Source of the DNA: Candidatus Magasanikiibacteriota bacterium
GTDB lineage: Bacteria > Patescibacteriota > Patescibacteriia > Magasanikbacterales > GWA2-37-8
Direction: 5' to 3'
Assembly (NCBI GenBank): GCA_030650025.1
Contig: JAUSEN010000025.1
Span: forward strand, 64,601-114,002
DNA: 49,402 nucleotides
The notes beneath the pieces are model-generated. The model saw only the letters and a program-made list of their open reading frames with translations. It did not search any database and had not been told where the DNA came from. Positions 34,501 to 43,023 of this stretch are shown here, piece after piece. Made by a program: the position numbers and the translations under genes. The number at the start of each line of letters is the position of its first letter. The first letter of the stretch is position 1.

Positions 34501-35137
34501 CTAAATAGTGGGTATCGCGTGTCACCACCAGGGGTAGGCCGGTAGTTTTACCGAGCGCAACCAAGGCGGCGTTGACTTCGATTTGGCCGGGCAGGGCGGG
34601 CAGATCGTTTAGTTCCAAATAAAAATTTCCCTCACCAAAAATTTCAGCATACTCCAGGGCTACGCTCTCCGCCTTTTTTAAATTATTTTCTTTGTGAATA
34701 GCATTGGCCACCTCGCCATTGATACAGCCCGAGAGCCCAATTAAACCAGCGCTGTGCTCTTGGAGCATAGCGCGGCTCAAAAGTGGCTTATCGCGCCGGC
34801 CAATAGTCTGCGCCAACGAAACCAATTGGAGAAGATTTTTGTAGCCCACATAATTTTTGGCTAAAACCACCAATTCAAACGAACGGAAAGCGCGGATATT
34901 TGGAGCATTTAAGTCGTCTAAAGTAACATAAAGCTCGGCGCCAATAATGGGCTTGATCCCCTCTTTTTTGCAGGCTTCATAAAATTCAATCGCGCCATAC
35001 AAATTAGCGTGATCAGTAAGCGCGAGAGTTTTGAAACCCTTAGACTTGGCAGCCTTAACAAGCTCGTTAATTTTGGGAACAGCGTCAAGTAGCGAATAAT
35101 GCGAGTGAACATGGAGGTGAACAAAGTCATTAGACAT
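31559..35137 (-). CDS. dnaE: DNA polymerase III alpha subunit
   Basis: Replicative polymerase, 1192 aa. PHP domain at the N-terminus (FVHLHVHSHYSLLDAVPK), palm catalytic region with PDVDADFADDRRDEMIAYV, fingers motif FNKAHAASYGVVAYQTAFM, tandem HhH region and a C-terminal OB domain (WVVVGGVVDSLKKKITRKGE). DnaE1 type by architecture. Two short insertions around residue 830-870 (ASLASGQASQGK and SSVVPTQIGTK) are encoded by palindromic repeats between otherwise conserved blocks. Separate from the pheT unit by a membrane coiled-coil gene. Confidence 0.96.
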   Translation of the reverse strand: MSNDFVHLHVHSHYSLLDAVPKINELVKAAKSKGFKTLALTDHANLYGAIEFYEACKKEGIKPIIGAELYVTLDDLNAPNIRAFRSFELVVLAKNYVGYKNLLQLVSLAQTIGRRDKPLLSRAMLQEHSAGLIGLSGCINGEVANAIHKENNLKKAESVALEYAEIFGEGNFYLELNDLPALPGQIEVNAALVALGKTTGLPLVVTRDTHYLEDEDAEAQDVLTCISAGRVVEEPNRPTMVGVDYSLCSGQEVASRFKHLPEAIANTVKIAEQVNLELKLNEWHFAAIDIPTGYTADEFLRAEVYRRLPSLLEVTDAVQERVEYELSIIIKKGYSPYFLVVSDYVLYARDHGIIETTRGSAAGSIVSYALGITNVNPLYFKLPFERFLTVHRPSPPDVDADFADDRRDEMIAYVTKKYGADKVAQIITFGTMAARAAVRDCGRALGYSYGFCDQVAKLIPFGAQGFQITIKKALDLEPELKKLYAKNPQVEKLLNLAQKIEGCARHTSVHAAGVVISPTPLTDFTPVQYETDGGKMITQYEMHAVEAAGLLKMDFLGIRNLSILGHAVEIVEKTTGKRVDIHNLYPWDDAKTYEMLARGETVGVFQLSSSGMTRYLKELKPSSIFDIMAMVALFRPGPMESIPEYIRRKLHPELVEYLDPRMKDYLDQSLGLIVYQDDVLLTAINLAGYNWEEADKFRKAMGKKIPAEMSKQKEKFFKGCREFGKLGEAKINLLWERIEPFAAYGFNKAHAASYGVVAYQTAFMKANFPIQYMTAVLIAESGDIDKVPPIIHECERLGIKVLPPDINQSFKSFAMAHASLASGQASQGKLIASLNEALSSVVPTQIGTKDEHIRFGLNGIKNLGEHIADVIYRTRKAGGSYKNLEDFLTRVQDKDLNKKSLESLIKCGALDSLGHDRGLLLANVENMLDFLRAKNNHTAVRQDSLFSGSSLDAAGTVRLNPAPNATEDDKLHWEKELLGLYVTAHPFKDFQEKLGEVLTSVSELGGEPRNTWVVVGGVVDSLKKKITRKGEAMMFVTIQDISGSLELLVFPRTLEATKDVWQVGENVCVVGKTSAEEGDDKLFVEKAYRLNASNIVDLKSTLSLGQASIRQFVPASFGKIEAIPKNAVVIKLTAGEMKTHAEELKKIFSSHPGNQDLYVSVGSKKIKTSYKISTPPDMAAALSQVLNRAVVI
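32587..32622. repeat. Palindrome inside dnaE (copy 1)
   Basis: CGTCC-GTCCCGA...TCGGGAC-GGACG double stem, read in frame as SSVVPTQIGTK. Confidence 0.78.
32654..32692. repeat. Palindrome inside dnaE (copy 2)
   Basis: GCCC-TGC-GAA-GCTTGC...GCAAGC-GAA-GCA-GGGC, read in frame as ASLASGQASQGK. Confidence 0.75.
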
Positions 35138-35187
35138 ACTAACCGCATTTTACAAGATAACGACAACAAAATCAACCCTAAAAAAAC

Positions 35188-35217
35188 GTAGGGACCCAGC
35201 CGAGGCGGGGTCCCTAC
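35188..35217. repeat. GTAGGG...CCCTAC palindrome (copy 2)
   Basis: GTAGGGACCC / GGGTCCCTAC arms around AGCCGAGGCG, intergenic between dnaE and the next gene. Confidence 0.8.
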
Positions 35218-35239
35218 AAATAATTTTTTTAATTTTATT

Positions 35240-35629
35240 TTATTTTTTTATCTTCCGAGCCGCTGTTCTCATTTTGCTGGCAGTGGCGGCCACGGCCTTC
35301 TCGACCGCGCTTTTGGCTGAACTGTTAAAACTTCCCGTGGCGCCATCGAGCCAGTGGTCGGCTTTTCTGGTGACAACTTTCTTGACCAAACTGCCAACGC
35401 CGCTCGTGGCCATGGTGAGAAAATCCGAGATATGTTCCACCTTGCCGCGGATGAAATTAATGGTTTCGGTGAGCATTTGAATCTTCACGCGAAACTCTTC
35501 CACAATTTGGCTCGCGCTCCGGAGCAATTTCATAACATAGTAGAACGTCCAACACAGAAAGATGGTTACCCAGAGCACACAAAAACTAATGACGATATAT
35601 AAAATGTCCCGAGAATTTTCTACAAACAT
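35240..35629 (-). CDS. Membrane-anchored coiled-coil protein (129 aa), unknown
   Basis: One N-terminal membrane helix (ILYIVISFCVLWVTIFLCWT), then an amphipathic helical region of ~40 residues (ASQIVEEFRVKIQMLTETIN) and a basic Ala/Lys-rich C-terminus ending TAARKIKK. Resembles DUF948-type membrane-anchored helical proteins in layout only. Lies 102 bp from both pheT and dnaE on the same strand. The basic tail may face the cytoplasm and contact nucleic acid or the membrane; not shown. Confidence 0.65.
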   Translation of the reverse strand: MFVENSRDILYIVISFCVLWVTIFLCWTFYYVMKLLRSASQIVEEFRVKIQMLTETINFIRGKVEHISDFLTMATSGVGSLVKKVVTRKADHWLDGATGSFNSSAKSAVEKAVAATASKMRTAARKIKK

Positions 35630-35731
35630 ACCCCTCCTAAATTAAATAATTTAAACTAGTTCGATGTTTTTTATTATAGCACAAAATTAATCAGTTGCCA
35701 ATTTTGCACTCTGCCAAGCAATAATTTTAAT

Positions 35732-38239
35732 TTACCTAATTTCCGCGCCAAATTTTTGTTTAAGCAGATGCTCGGCTTTTTTTACAGCCCCCCCAATCTC
35801 ATTGGCCGCTAGTGTTTTGGCTTGGCTTTCCAGAGTAACGTGATAAGCCAGGCTTTTATAGCCGTGGTTTAATTTACTACCGCTATAAACATCAAATAAT
35901 TCCACGGCCGTGATTAACGGATCGGCATTTTTAAGTAGAGACACAATTTGAGCGTGGGTAATTTCTTGTTTTACAATAAAAGCGAGATCGCGAGTAACTG
36001 CGGGAAAGGGGTTCAGCGGCTTGTAAACAAGAGCTTTTTGAGTCTCAAGAATCAGAGTATCAACCACCGAAAGATTGAGCGCGAAAATAGCCGCGCGGCT
36101 TTCGAGCCCAAGAGCGGCCGCCACAGCGGGGTGGAATTCAAACACCGTGCCAACGACTGTGTTGTCTGTACCAAGGGTCAGCCAGCTGGAGCGCGTGGGG
36201 TGCATCCAAGGGTGGAGGGGTTTAGTTTCGGCCGGAGCATAGCGCCACGGCAAACGCAAGACACTGGACGCGGCCTCGGCCGCGCGTTTCGCTTCCCAAA
36301 ACGGCTCTTCGTTTTTCTTCTCCACAAAAATACTGGTCATTTCTACATCTTGCCGCGGTAATAGATCGCTGCCGCTCGCGGCGGCTCTGACCCCCGGCTC
36401 TTCGGCAATATAGACTTTGCCGATTTCGAACATCTTCAGCTTCTCTGCGAACTCTATATTCTTTACAACATTCTCAAGTAAATTCAAAACAACGTGCCGA
36501 CGCAAAAACGGCTTTTCTTTAGAAAGGGGGTTGTCGAGTTCTAAATACAGGTTCGGATCATCGCCGAGCGCCTCAATTTGGGCACGGCTCACGAACGAAT
36601 AATTATCAGTTTCCGTGTAACCTAAAGTGCCGGCTAGAACAGCGCGTACGGTATTCTCTAAAACGCGCAAAGTATCGGGGAGGGGCAGGGCGCCAGAGCG
36701 CGGCGGCAAAAGACTCGGGATTTTGTCATAACCAAAAATTCGGACAACTTCTTCGACAATGTCTTCGGCGATAGCGATATCTTTGGTGGCGCGCCACGAA
36801 GGAATTCTGACGGATAATTCTTTTTTACCTGCTTTAATAGTAAAGCCAAGATGCTCTAAAATTTTTATAGCCTCGTTAAGGGGGACATCAAACCCCAATT
36901 TTTGGATAAATAAATTTTTGGGAATATTAATGGGCCCGGTCGGCAACCGCGGTTTCCCTAGGCTTACCACTTTACTCGCCACTTTAGCGCCCGGGCAAAG
37001 CTCCAGGGTGAGCGCGACGGCCCGCGCCAGCGAAACTTCGCATAAATTAGGGTCTAAGCTCTTTTCAAAACGAGCCGAGGAATCAGAACGTACTCCGAGG
37101 CGCGTGGATGTCTTACGAATGCTGGCCGCGTCAAAAATCGCGGTTTCAAAAACAATTGTCGTGGTATCATTATTTATCCCGCTCCCCTCTCCACCCATAA
37201 TGCCAGCTAGCGACAGGGCGCGGTCGTGGTTCGCGATAACGCCGTATTCGGGCGAGAGTTTAATTTTTGTGCCATCAAGTAGAACCAGCTCCTCACCGTC
37301 TTTGGCAAACCTAACATTTATTTCTAGGCTATTTTTATTACCCTGCCTACCGGCAGGCAGGAATTCTAAACTCCGCGCATCAAACGCGTGCAAGGGTTTG
37401 CCAAGCTCAAACATTAGCAAATTAGTAATATCAACAATGTTGTTAATCGGTTTTTGGCCAACCGCGAGTAATTTTCTCTGAAGCCACTCGGGGGAAGGGC
37501 CAACTTTTATTCCGGACACGGCCACAAACATTATTTTGGGGCAAAATATCTCACTCTCGACATTTAATTTTATCTTCACGTCCTTACCCTCTTGGATCAC
37601 GGCTGTTTTGTATTCTTTAATATCGCGATTATAAAGCGCGGCCACTTCGCGCGCGAGACCGTAGTGCCCCCACAAATCTGGCCGATTGGAAAGAGACTTG
37701 TTGTCGATTTCTAAAATTGAATCATTTAAACCAAGAACATTCGATAGTGGTGTTCCTGGTTGTAGGGAACGCATATATGCGTTCCCTACCGAAGTACCAA
37801 CATCCAAAATTTCTTTATCATCCTTTTTAGGAAACATTGAACCAAGGCCGATTTCTTCGGCCGCGCAGATCATGCCCTGCGACTCCACGCCACGAATGAT
37901 GGCTTTCTCGAGCACGACTGGCTCGCCCTGCCCATGCCACACCACGCTGGCGCCGATCGGCGCCACCGCGACCCACTGCCCTGGCGCCACATTGCTACCG
38001 CCACAAACGATGGAAAGCTTGGCACCAACATCAACTTCACAAATTTTAAGTTTGTCGGCATTAGGGTGCCGGGCACACTCAATAATTTTGCCGATAATAA
38101 TTTTATCAAGACTCCGGCCTTGGCGCTCCACCTTTTCTACTTCTACCGTGCTCTGTTTTAATTTTTCGGCAACTTCCTCGGCAGTAACCGAATCGGGAAG
38201 ATCGACGAACTGTTTGAGCCAATTGAAAGAAATTAACAT
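35732..38239 (-). CDS. pheT: Phenylalanyl-tRNA synthetase beta subunit
   Basis: 835 aa. N-terminal tRNA-binding OB domain (IIGKIIECARHPNADKLKIC), B3/B4 editing domain, B5 domain, catalytic-like module and C-terminal FDX-ACB anticodon domain (FPAVTRDLAFIVKQEITHAQ). Forms an alpha2-beta2 enzyme with PheS. Two in-frame palindrome-encoded insertions are visible: SVGNAYMRSLQPG near residue 150 and EFLPAGRQGNKNS near residue 295. Follows pheS by 4 bp. Confidence 0.96.
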   Translation of the reverse strand: MLISFNWLKQFVDLPDSVTAEEVAEKLKQSTVEVEKVERQGRSLDKIIIGKIIECARHPNADKLKICEVDVGAKLSIVCGGSNVAPGQWVAVAPIGASVVWHGQGEPVVLEKAIIRGVESQGMICAAEEIGLGSMFPKKDDKEILDVGTSVGNAYMRSLQPGTPLSNVLGLNDSILEIDNKSLSNRPDLWGHYGLAREVAALYNRDIKEYKTAVIQEGKDVKIKLNVESEIFCPKIMFVAVSGIKVGPSPEWLQRKLLAVGQKPINNIVDITNLLMFELGKPLHAFDARSLEFLPAGRQGNKNSLEINVRFAKDGEELVLLDGTKIKLSPEYGVIANHDRALSLAGIMGGEGSGINNDTTTIVFETAIFDAASIRKTSTRLGVRSDSSARFEKSLDPNLCEVSLARAVALTLELCPGAKVASKVVSLGKPRLPTGPINIPKNLFIQKLGFDVPLNEAIKILEHLGFTIKAGKKELSVRIPSWRATKDIAIAEDIVEEVVRIFGYDKIPSLLPPRSGALPLPDTLRVLENTVRAVLAGTLGYTETDNYSFVSRAQIEALGDDPNLYLELDNPLSKEKPFLRRHVVLNLLENVVKNIEFAEKLKMFEIGKVYIAEEPGVRAAASGSDLLPRQDVEMTSIFVEKKNEEPFWEAKRAAEAASSVLRLPWRYAPAETKPLHPWMHPTRSSWLTLGTDNTVVGTVFEFHPAVAAALGLESRAAIFALNLSVVDTLILETQKALVYKPLNPFPAVTRDLAFIVKQEITHAQIVSLLKNADPLITAVELFDVYSGSKLNHGYKSLAYHVTLESQAKTLAANEIGGAVKKAEHLLKQKFGAEIR
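37342..37361. repeat. CCTGCC...GGCAGG palindrome inside pheT
   Basis: CCTGCCTACCGGCAGGCAGG, the exact reverse complement of the intergenic copy at 10251-10270; encodes LPAGRQG in frame. Confidence 0.88.
37762..37789. repeat. GTAGGG...CCCTAC palindrome inside pheT (copy 3)
   Basis: Perfect 28-bp palindrome with arms GTAGGGAACGCATA, read in frame as VGNAYMRSLQ. Confidence 0.85.
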
Positions 38240-38243
38240 AGTG

Positions 38244-39296
38244 CTAAAACTGCTCTAAAAATTTAATATTTCCGCTCTCGAGTAGGCGGACGTCCTCGAT
38301 GCCGTATTTGAGCATGACTAAACGCGAGAGCCCGAGGCCAAAAGCAAAACCCTGATATTTAGCCGGGTCAACCCCACCGGCCTTAAGAACATTCGGGTGC
38401 GTCATGCCAGCGCCAAAAATTTCGAGCCAGCCAGAGTTTTTACAAACCCGGCAACCCCGGCCCTTACACAAAAAACAGGTCACTTCGCCGCGCACGCCTG
38501 GCTCCACAAATGGGTAAAACTTCGGTGAAAAACGCATTTTAACTTCGGGGCCGTACAGATGCTTGGCAACGGCTTCTAAAATGCCTTTCAAATGCGCGAA
38601 GGTAATATCGGTGTCGTACATAAAACCTTCGATCTGATATAAGGTGTGCTCGTGGCGAGCGTCAGTGGATTCGTTCCGAAAGCATTTGCCGGGCACGATG
38701 GCCGCGAGCGGCGCGCCGTATTTCTGAAGCGCCCGCACCTGCATGGGGCTCGTATGCGTGCGCATTAGCCAGCCTGCTCCAGCCGGAGCGGCTGGGTCGT
38801 GGCCCTTGATGTAGAATGTGTCCATAATATCGCGCGCCGGGTGGTCGGCGGCGAAATTGAGAGCGCTAAAGTTATAGTAATCACTCTCGAGCTCGGGGCC
38901 GTCTAAAACCATAAACCCGAGCTTGGCAAAAAAATCTTCTAAGTCGCGCCCTACTTGAGTAATGGGGTGAAGATGCCCGGGATCTAAATGGGGTAGGGCT
39001 GGCTCCGTAATATCTAGCCGCTCACCCGCGGCCGCGTTCTCCCAAGCGCTAGCGCTTAACTCGCGGTGGCGCGCGGCCACAGCTGATTCTAAAATAATTT
39101 TAACTTCGTTAGCGAGCGGCCCGATTTCTTTTTTCACTTCTGCCGCCAAATCTTTTAGGCTTTTTAAAATATTGGTGAGTTCACCGTTTTTGCGGCCGAG
39201 CAATTTAATTTCTAAATTGGCTAATTCTAATTTGTCTTTAGCCGCTTTAATGGCCAAAAGCCCTTCGGTTTTGAGTTGTTGTAAATCTATGGTCAT
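38244..39296 (-). CDS. pheS: Phenylalanyl-tRNA synthetase alpha subunit
   Basis: 350 aa class II synthetase subunit. Motif 2-like FRNESTDARHEHTLYQIEGF, catalytic core FSPKFYPFVEPGVRGEVTCF, and motif 3 GFAFGLGLSRLVMLKYGIED. Between motifs 2 and 3 there is a CxxC...CxxC insertion (CFLCKGRGCRVCKNSG), probably zinc binding. N-terminal coiled coil (residues 1-90) binds tRNA. Third gene of the rseP operon. Confidence 0.96.
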   Translation of the reverse strand: MTIDLQQLKTEGLLAIKAAKDKLELANLEIKLLGRKNGELTNILKSLKDLAAEVKKEIGPLANEVKIILESAVAARHRELSASAWENAAAGERLDITEPALPHLDPGHLHPITQVGRDLEDFFAKLGFMVLDGPELESDYYNFSALNFAADHPARDIMDTFYIKGHDPAAPAGAGWLMRTHTSPMQVRALQKYGAPLAAIVPGKCFRNESTDARHEHTLYQIEGFMYDTDITFAHLKGILEAVAKHLYGPEVKMRFSPKFYPFVEPGVRGEVTCFLCKGRGCRVCKNSGWLEIFGAGMTHPNVLKAGGVDPAKYQGFAFGLGLSRLVMLKYGIEDVRLLESGNIKFLEQF

Positions 39297-39301
39297 AAAA
39301 A

Positions 39302-39778
39302 TTACCAGGCCAAGGCGCCGGCTGTTAAATAGTCATCCGAAAGCCCGGACATAATAGCAGTTTCATAAATTTCTTGGTCCGCCGGATCTTTGAGGAGCGC
39401 GCCAACGCCAGCCATTATTTTGCGCGCCAGGGACTCTTGCATGGCCGCGGTGCCTTCAGACGCTATTTTAATAATTAAATTAAGGCGTTCGTTGGCGGTA
39501 AGCAGGCGGCTGTTTGCTCCCACAAAAGCGCTGTCAAAAGCCAGCTTCACTATATTCTTAATAACAACCGGCAAAATGTATTTAGCCTTGTCGTCGTCAA
39601 TTTTTTCTTGGTTCTCAAATGAATATTTAAGAATGTACTCGGCTGTTCGGCTAATAAATTTTTCCATGTCGGCTCTGGGGTAAACAACATCGGCGCTACG
39701 AGCGTTGGCTACAGCCGCGGTTTGTTCGGCGCTTAGCGGCTGGCCGCTGGTGAAAGCAAATTTTTTCTCGGCCATCAT
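39302..39778 (-). CDS. Unknown 158-aa helical protein in pheS operon
   Basis: Not recognised. All-helical look with no signal peptide or membrane segment: MEKFISRTAEYILKYSFENQ, PVVIKNIVKLAFDSAFVGAN, then LTANERLNLIIKIASEGTAA and LARKIMAGVGALLKDPADQE. Flanked by rseP (4 bp) and pheS (5 bp), so it is translated from the same mRNA. Conserved placement would suggest a housekeeping link, but the window alone cannot show that. Start may be Met1 or Met2. Confidence 0.6.
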   Translation of the reverse strand: MMAEKKFAFTSGQPLSAEQTAAVANARSADVVYPRADMEKFISRTAEYILKYSFENQEKIDDDKAKYILPVVIKNIVKLAFDSAFVGANSRLLTANERLNLIIKIASEGTAAMQESLARKIMAGVGALLKDPADQEIYETAIMSGLSDDYLTAGALAW

Positions 39779-39782
39779 AATA

Positions 39783-40961
39783 TTATTTAAACTGATTGAC
39801 CAAAGCGCCGACGAGAGGGCTTAAGTCTTTAATGGTAACAGCCACAACCAAAACCAATAAAAGCGCGAAACCAATCGAATGGGCAATTTGTTCGGCGCGC
39901 ACCGAAACTCCGCGACGAAATATTTTGTTAATAATTATAAAAAACAGGCGGCCGCCATCTAAAGCGGGAATGGGCAAAATATTTAAAACTGCCAAGTTAA
40001 GCGAGAGCATGGCCATAAACTGAAGAAGAAAGTTAAACCCGAGGCGCGCGGCCTCGCCAGTCATCACCGCGACCCCAACTGGCCCCGCCACGCTCCCGCC
40101 AATAGAAGCGCTCGTAAAGACGCCGGCGATAAGCAAATAAAAGGCGCGGAAAATTTCTTTGATAAAAATGCCCGCGGAAATAAAGCCGTGATAAATTGCC
40201 AAATGCCAGGGATATTTGAGAGTGCCGATTTCGGCAATGGCGACGCCGATGCCCGCGCGATTAATTTCAGGGTAGAAAATGGGCGTAATGTCTTTAGTAA
40301 ATTTAACCCTGTCTCGCAAAATATTAATTTTAACTATTTGCCCGGAATGTAAAGCCAGATAATCTTGCATGGTCGCGAGGCGCGGCGCCGCGGCCTCGCC
40401 GACCGATTCCACAATATCCCCACCGGCTAAGCCAGCCTGCTCGGCCGGAGAACCAGGCAAGACCTGCAAAATATGAACGCGCACATTTTGAGCGTAAGCA
40501 CCGGTAGCTTCGCCGAGAGCGGCCGGAGCGCCTAGATAATAACCAAGGCTCAAAAAAACCACCGCCAGTAGAAAATTCATCACCACTCCGGCTACTATCA
40601 CCGAGGCTTTTTGCCAGGCGGCTTTGGCGGAAAAACTGTCCGGATCGTTCTTGGCGGCGCCGTCCTCGCCCTTAATTTTTACAAAACCGCCGAGCGGCAA
40701 CCAATTAATTGAATAGAGAGTGCCGGGTTGCTTTTCAGTATCTTTAATCTCGTTTTGAATAGCGCGCCGCCCCCAAACAAAATGCCAGCGTTTCTCGCCA
40801 GTAGAATACTTAACGCGCCGAATACCAAAAATACGCGGCGGAAAGCCAAAGCCGAATTCGTCTACTTTAATACCACACTTCCGAGCAACAATAAAATGGC
40901 CAAATTCGTGGCTTAAAACCAAAACTGCCAAAACAGCGATAAAAATTAAAAAAGTAAACAT
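39783..40961 (-). CDS. rseP: Site-2 intramembrane metalloprotease RseP
   Basis: 392 aa. N-terminal membrane segment with the zinc motif VLSHEFGHFIVARKCGIKVD, a PDZ domain in the middle (VLPGSPAEQAGLAGGDIVES), and the second active-site motif LNILPIPALDGGRLFF. It cleaves transmembrane substrates such as anti-sigma factors and remnant signal peptides. First gene of a tight operon with the 158-aa gene, pheS and pheT. Confidence 0.94.
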   Translation of the reverse strand: MFTFLIFIAVLAVLVLSHEFGHFIVARKCGIKVDEFGFGFPPRIFGIRRVKYSTGEKRWHFVWGRRAIQNEIKDTEKQPGTLYSINWLPLGGFVKIKGEDGAAKNDPDSFSAKAAWQKASVIVAGVVMNFLLAVVFLSLGYYLGAPAALGEATGAYAQNVRVHILQVLPGSPAEQAGLAGGDIVESVGEAAAPRLATMQDYLALHSGQIVKINILRDRVKFTKDITPIFYPEINRAGIGVAIAEIGTLKYPWHLAIYHGFISAGIFIKEIFRAFYLLIAGVFTSASIGGSVAGPVGVAVMTGEAARLGFNFLLQFMAMLSLNLAVLNILPIPALDGGRLFFIIINKIFRRGVSVRAEQIAHSIGFALLLVLVVAVTIKDLSPLVGALVNQFK

Positions 40962-40983
40962 GGCTTGCTAAATTTACCACTTA

Positions 40984-41024
40984 ATTATATACTAACCTCA
41001 CAAAAAAGCAACCTCGAATATAAT
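40984..41024. promoter_or_regulatory. Divergent promoters rseP / lemA
   Basis: On the + strand a TATAAT at 41019-41024 with no clear -35; on the - strand TATAAT at 40984-40989 with TTGCTT 16 bp upstream. The whole spacer between the genes is 80 bp. Confidence 0.5.
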
Positions 41025-41041
41025 TTATTTAAAAAATACAT

Positions 41042-41611
41042 ATGAGCACAACTGCAATCGTAATTATTGCCATTTTGGCTTTAGGGGCGCTATTTTTAGT
41101 AGCCATGTACAACGGCCTGATTCGCTCGCGCAACCGCGTGGACGAAGCGTACAGCGATATTGACGTTCAGCTAAAGCGCCGCTATGATTTGATTCCCAAT
41201 TTGGTGGAAACGGTCAAAGGCTATATGACCCATGAAAGAGAAACGCTCGTGAAGCTGACTGAAGCCCGGACTAGCGCCATGAGCGCGCACGACAACCCCA
41301 ACGCCACTTTGGCACAGCGCGAAGCAGCCGAGAATATGCTTTCGGGCACCCTGAAGACTTTGTTTGCCGTGACGGAAAATTACCCAGAGCTCAAAGCCAG
41401 CCAGAATTTTTTGCAACTTCAGGACGAAATTAGCGATACGGAGAATAAAATCCAGGCCAGTCGCAGATTTTACAATGGCAACGTGCGCGACTTTAACACC
41501 AAAATCCAGGTCTTCCCGACTAGTATTTTTGCCGGAATGCTAAATTTTAAAGCTTACGAATTCTTCCAAGCAACGGAAGCGGAAAAACAAAACGTGGCGG
41601 TGAAATTTTAA
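41042..41611 (+). CDS. lemA: LemA family protein
   Basis: 189 aa. One N-terminal membrane helix (IVIIAILALGALFLVAMYNG) then the LemA helical bundle: NGLIRSRNRVDEAYSDIDVQ, LKRRYDLIPNLVETVKGYM, and SRRFYNGNVRDFNTKIQVFP, all family signatures. LemA is often next to htpX; here htpX is ~2.2 kb away with unrelated genes in between. The N-terminus is outside; the bundle is probably cytoplasmic or exterior depending on topology. Confidence 0.93.
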   Translation: MSTTAIVIIAILALGALFLVAMYNGLIRSRNRVDEAYSDIDVQLKRRYDLIPNLVETVKGYMTHERETLVKLTEARTSAMSAHDNPNATLAQREAAENMLSGTLKTLFAVTENYPELKASQNFLQLQDEISDTENKIQASRRFYNGNVRDFNTKIQVFPTSIFAGMLNFKAYEFFQATEAEKQNVAVKF

Positions 41612-41614
41612 TGT

Positions 41615-42916
41615 ATGCCGTTTGGTGAGACCGACCGCTCTCCTGCAAAAACCCCCGGGAGAGGTTCGACCCGAAGGGAGTTTTTGGTTGCGCTTGGATT
41701 AACGACAGCCGCAGCGGCCGGCGTCCAAACTACCGGAGCGATGGAACGATTCGCTGATTGGCTGGGCGCGCGTGAAAAAACGGGATTAAAAGAAAAAATT
41801 GAAGAAGAAAAAATCAAATTGCGTGAACTGATCACTCAGGGCATTGAAAATGCCAACTGGGTAAAACCGGCAATCGTCCGTCAAAATCAGCTCGTTGACG
41901 AACTAAGGACGCTTAAAAAAGACGCGCCAGAATACCAAAAACTGGATACCGAGGAGGACACACTACATTATCGCTTAAGGCAACTCACCTTTTACCGCGG
42001 CGGCCAAGGGGAGAAGCCGTTGCAAGAAGCGAACAAATACGCTGATCAACTAATGAAAAACGAAACTGCTTTGGCGGCACTCGCAGCTGCACGGGTGCTT
42101 CTGCGAGAAAAATCTGGTGGTTTGGGCAGGCGGCCGGCCGAATTAACCTATTGGCATAATTGCGCCTTGGCTTATTTAAAAATGGCAAAGCTTAGCGCGC
42201 AAGATACTGACGCAAAAGTTGAGGAGCTGTGTAAATATGCAGACGAAAACGACCTTGATTTAAGCGAAGTCCAATTTGAAAAAATTTTATACTACTTAAT
42301 TGACGACGGATTTGATCTGGGACTCAATGCAAAAAAAATGTCTCGCCAGCTCGACCGGCTACGTCCAGATTGGCAAAAATTTCCAGCCACTCACGTCAAC
42401 AAAGAATGCTACTCACACTACAATGACCTCTCGACTTTAGACGTGTTTGAGCGCAACCGTTTGCGAGTAGTTGCCATGCAGATGAGCGATCCGCAATTTG
42501 TACGCGCGATGTTTGCCGGGCGTGATGCAGATCTCATGAATTATACAACAGAGTTCGGCGGGGTCATCCCTTTACAACAAGATGGACATCAGCCATCTTT
42601 GCTAGCCACCAAACGAGTTGAGGGGAACGAAAGCTATGCCCCCACCAACGAAGGCTCTATCCGGGGGTTCGCCGGAGCAGCCAGCTTTCATTATCATGCG
42701 ACCACAGTCGAGGAAGATATAGCGGCCCACGGGCCATCCGGGGCGGATTTTGCTTATTTTTTTCCAGGTGTTGTTTTTTCTTCAGCAGACAAAGATACTG
42801 TAGTAGTCCATTTCTATGTTGGCAAAGGACGAGACCACTGGGGCGGTAATTTTGAACACAAAAGTGATGTCGTTTGCTTGGGTCAAATTAAGCGCCCGCC
42901 AGATTTTAAAAAATAA
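41615..42916 (+). CDS. Tat-signal exported protein, 433 aa, unknown
   Basis: N-terminal twin-arginine signal: GSTRREFLVALGLTTAAAAG, with RR followed by the usual FL and a hydrophobic stretch. The mature part is largely helical (residues 60-240) and ends in a beta-rich region that includes GAASFHYHATTVEEDIAAHG and VVVHFYVGKGRDHWGGN. Several His and Asp residues could bind metal, but no known motif is clear. It starts 4 bp after lemA and so is co-transcribed with it. Tat export would imply folding before export, often with a cofactor. Whether a Tat system exists cannot be seen in this window. Confidence 0.65.
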   Translation: MPFGETDRSPAKTPGRGSTRREFLVALGLTTAAAAGVQTTGAMERFADWLGAREKTGLKEKIEEEKIKLRELITQGIENANWVKPAIVRQNQLVDELRTLKKDAPEYQKLDTEEDTLHYRLRQLTFYRGGQGEKPLQEANKYADQLMKNETALAALAAARVLLREKSGGLGRRPAELTYWHNCALAYLKMAKLSAQDTDAKVEELCKYADENDLDLSEVQFEKILYYLIDDGFDLGLNAKKMSRQLDRLRPDWQKFPATHVNKECYSHYNDLSTLDVFERNRLRVVAMQMSDPQFVRAMFAGRDADLMNYTTEFGGVIPLQQDGHQPSLLATKRVEGNESYAPTNEGSIRGFAGAASFHYHATTVEEDIAAHGPSGADFAYFFPGVVFSSADKDTVVVHFYVGKGRDHWGGNFEHKSDVVCLGQIKRPPDFKK

Positions 42917-42921
42917 TTTTT

Positions 42922-42966
42922 ATGTATTCACAAATCGCTAGCAACAAACGCCGCCCCCATTATTGA
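42922..42966 (+). pseudogene. Remnant of an htpX 5' end
   Basis: Encodes MYSQIASNKRRPHY then TGA. The first ten residues match the start of the intact htpX at 43779 (MYSQITANKR) at 8 of 10, with different codons. It follows the 433-aa gene by 5 bp. It looks like what is left of a second htpX copy or a displaced start after an insertion of the hicBA block. Confidence 0.6.
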
Positions 42967-43023
42967 CTCTTAACAAAAATATTGTTACTGTAGCAGTATA
43001 AAATCTGTTTAACTTTACTCTCT

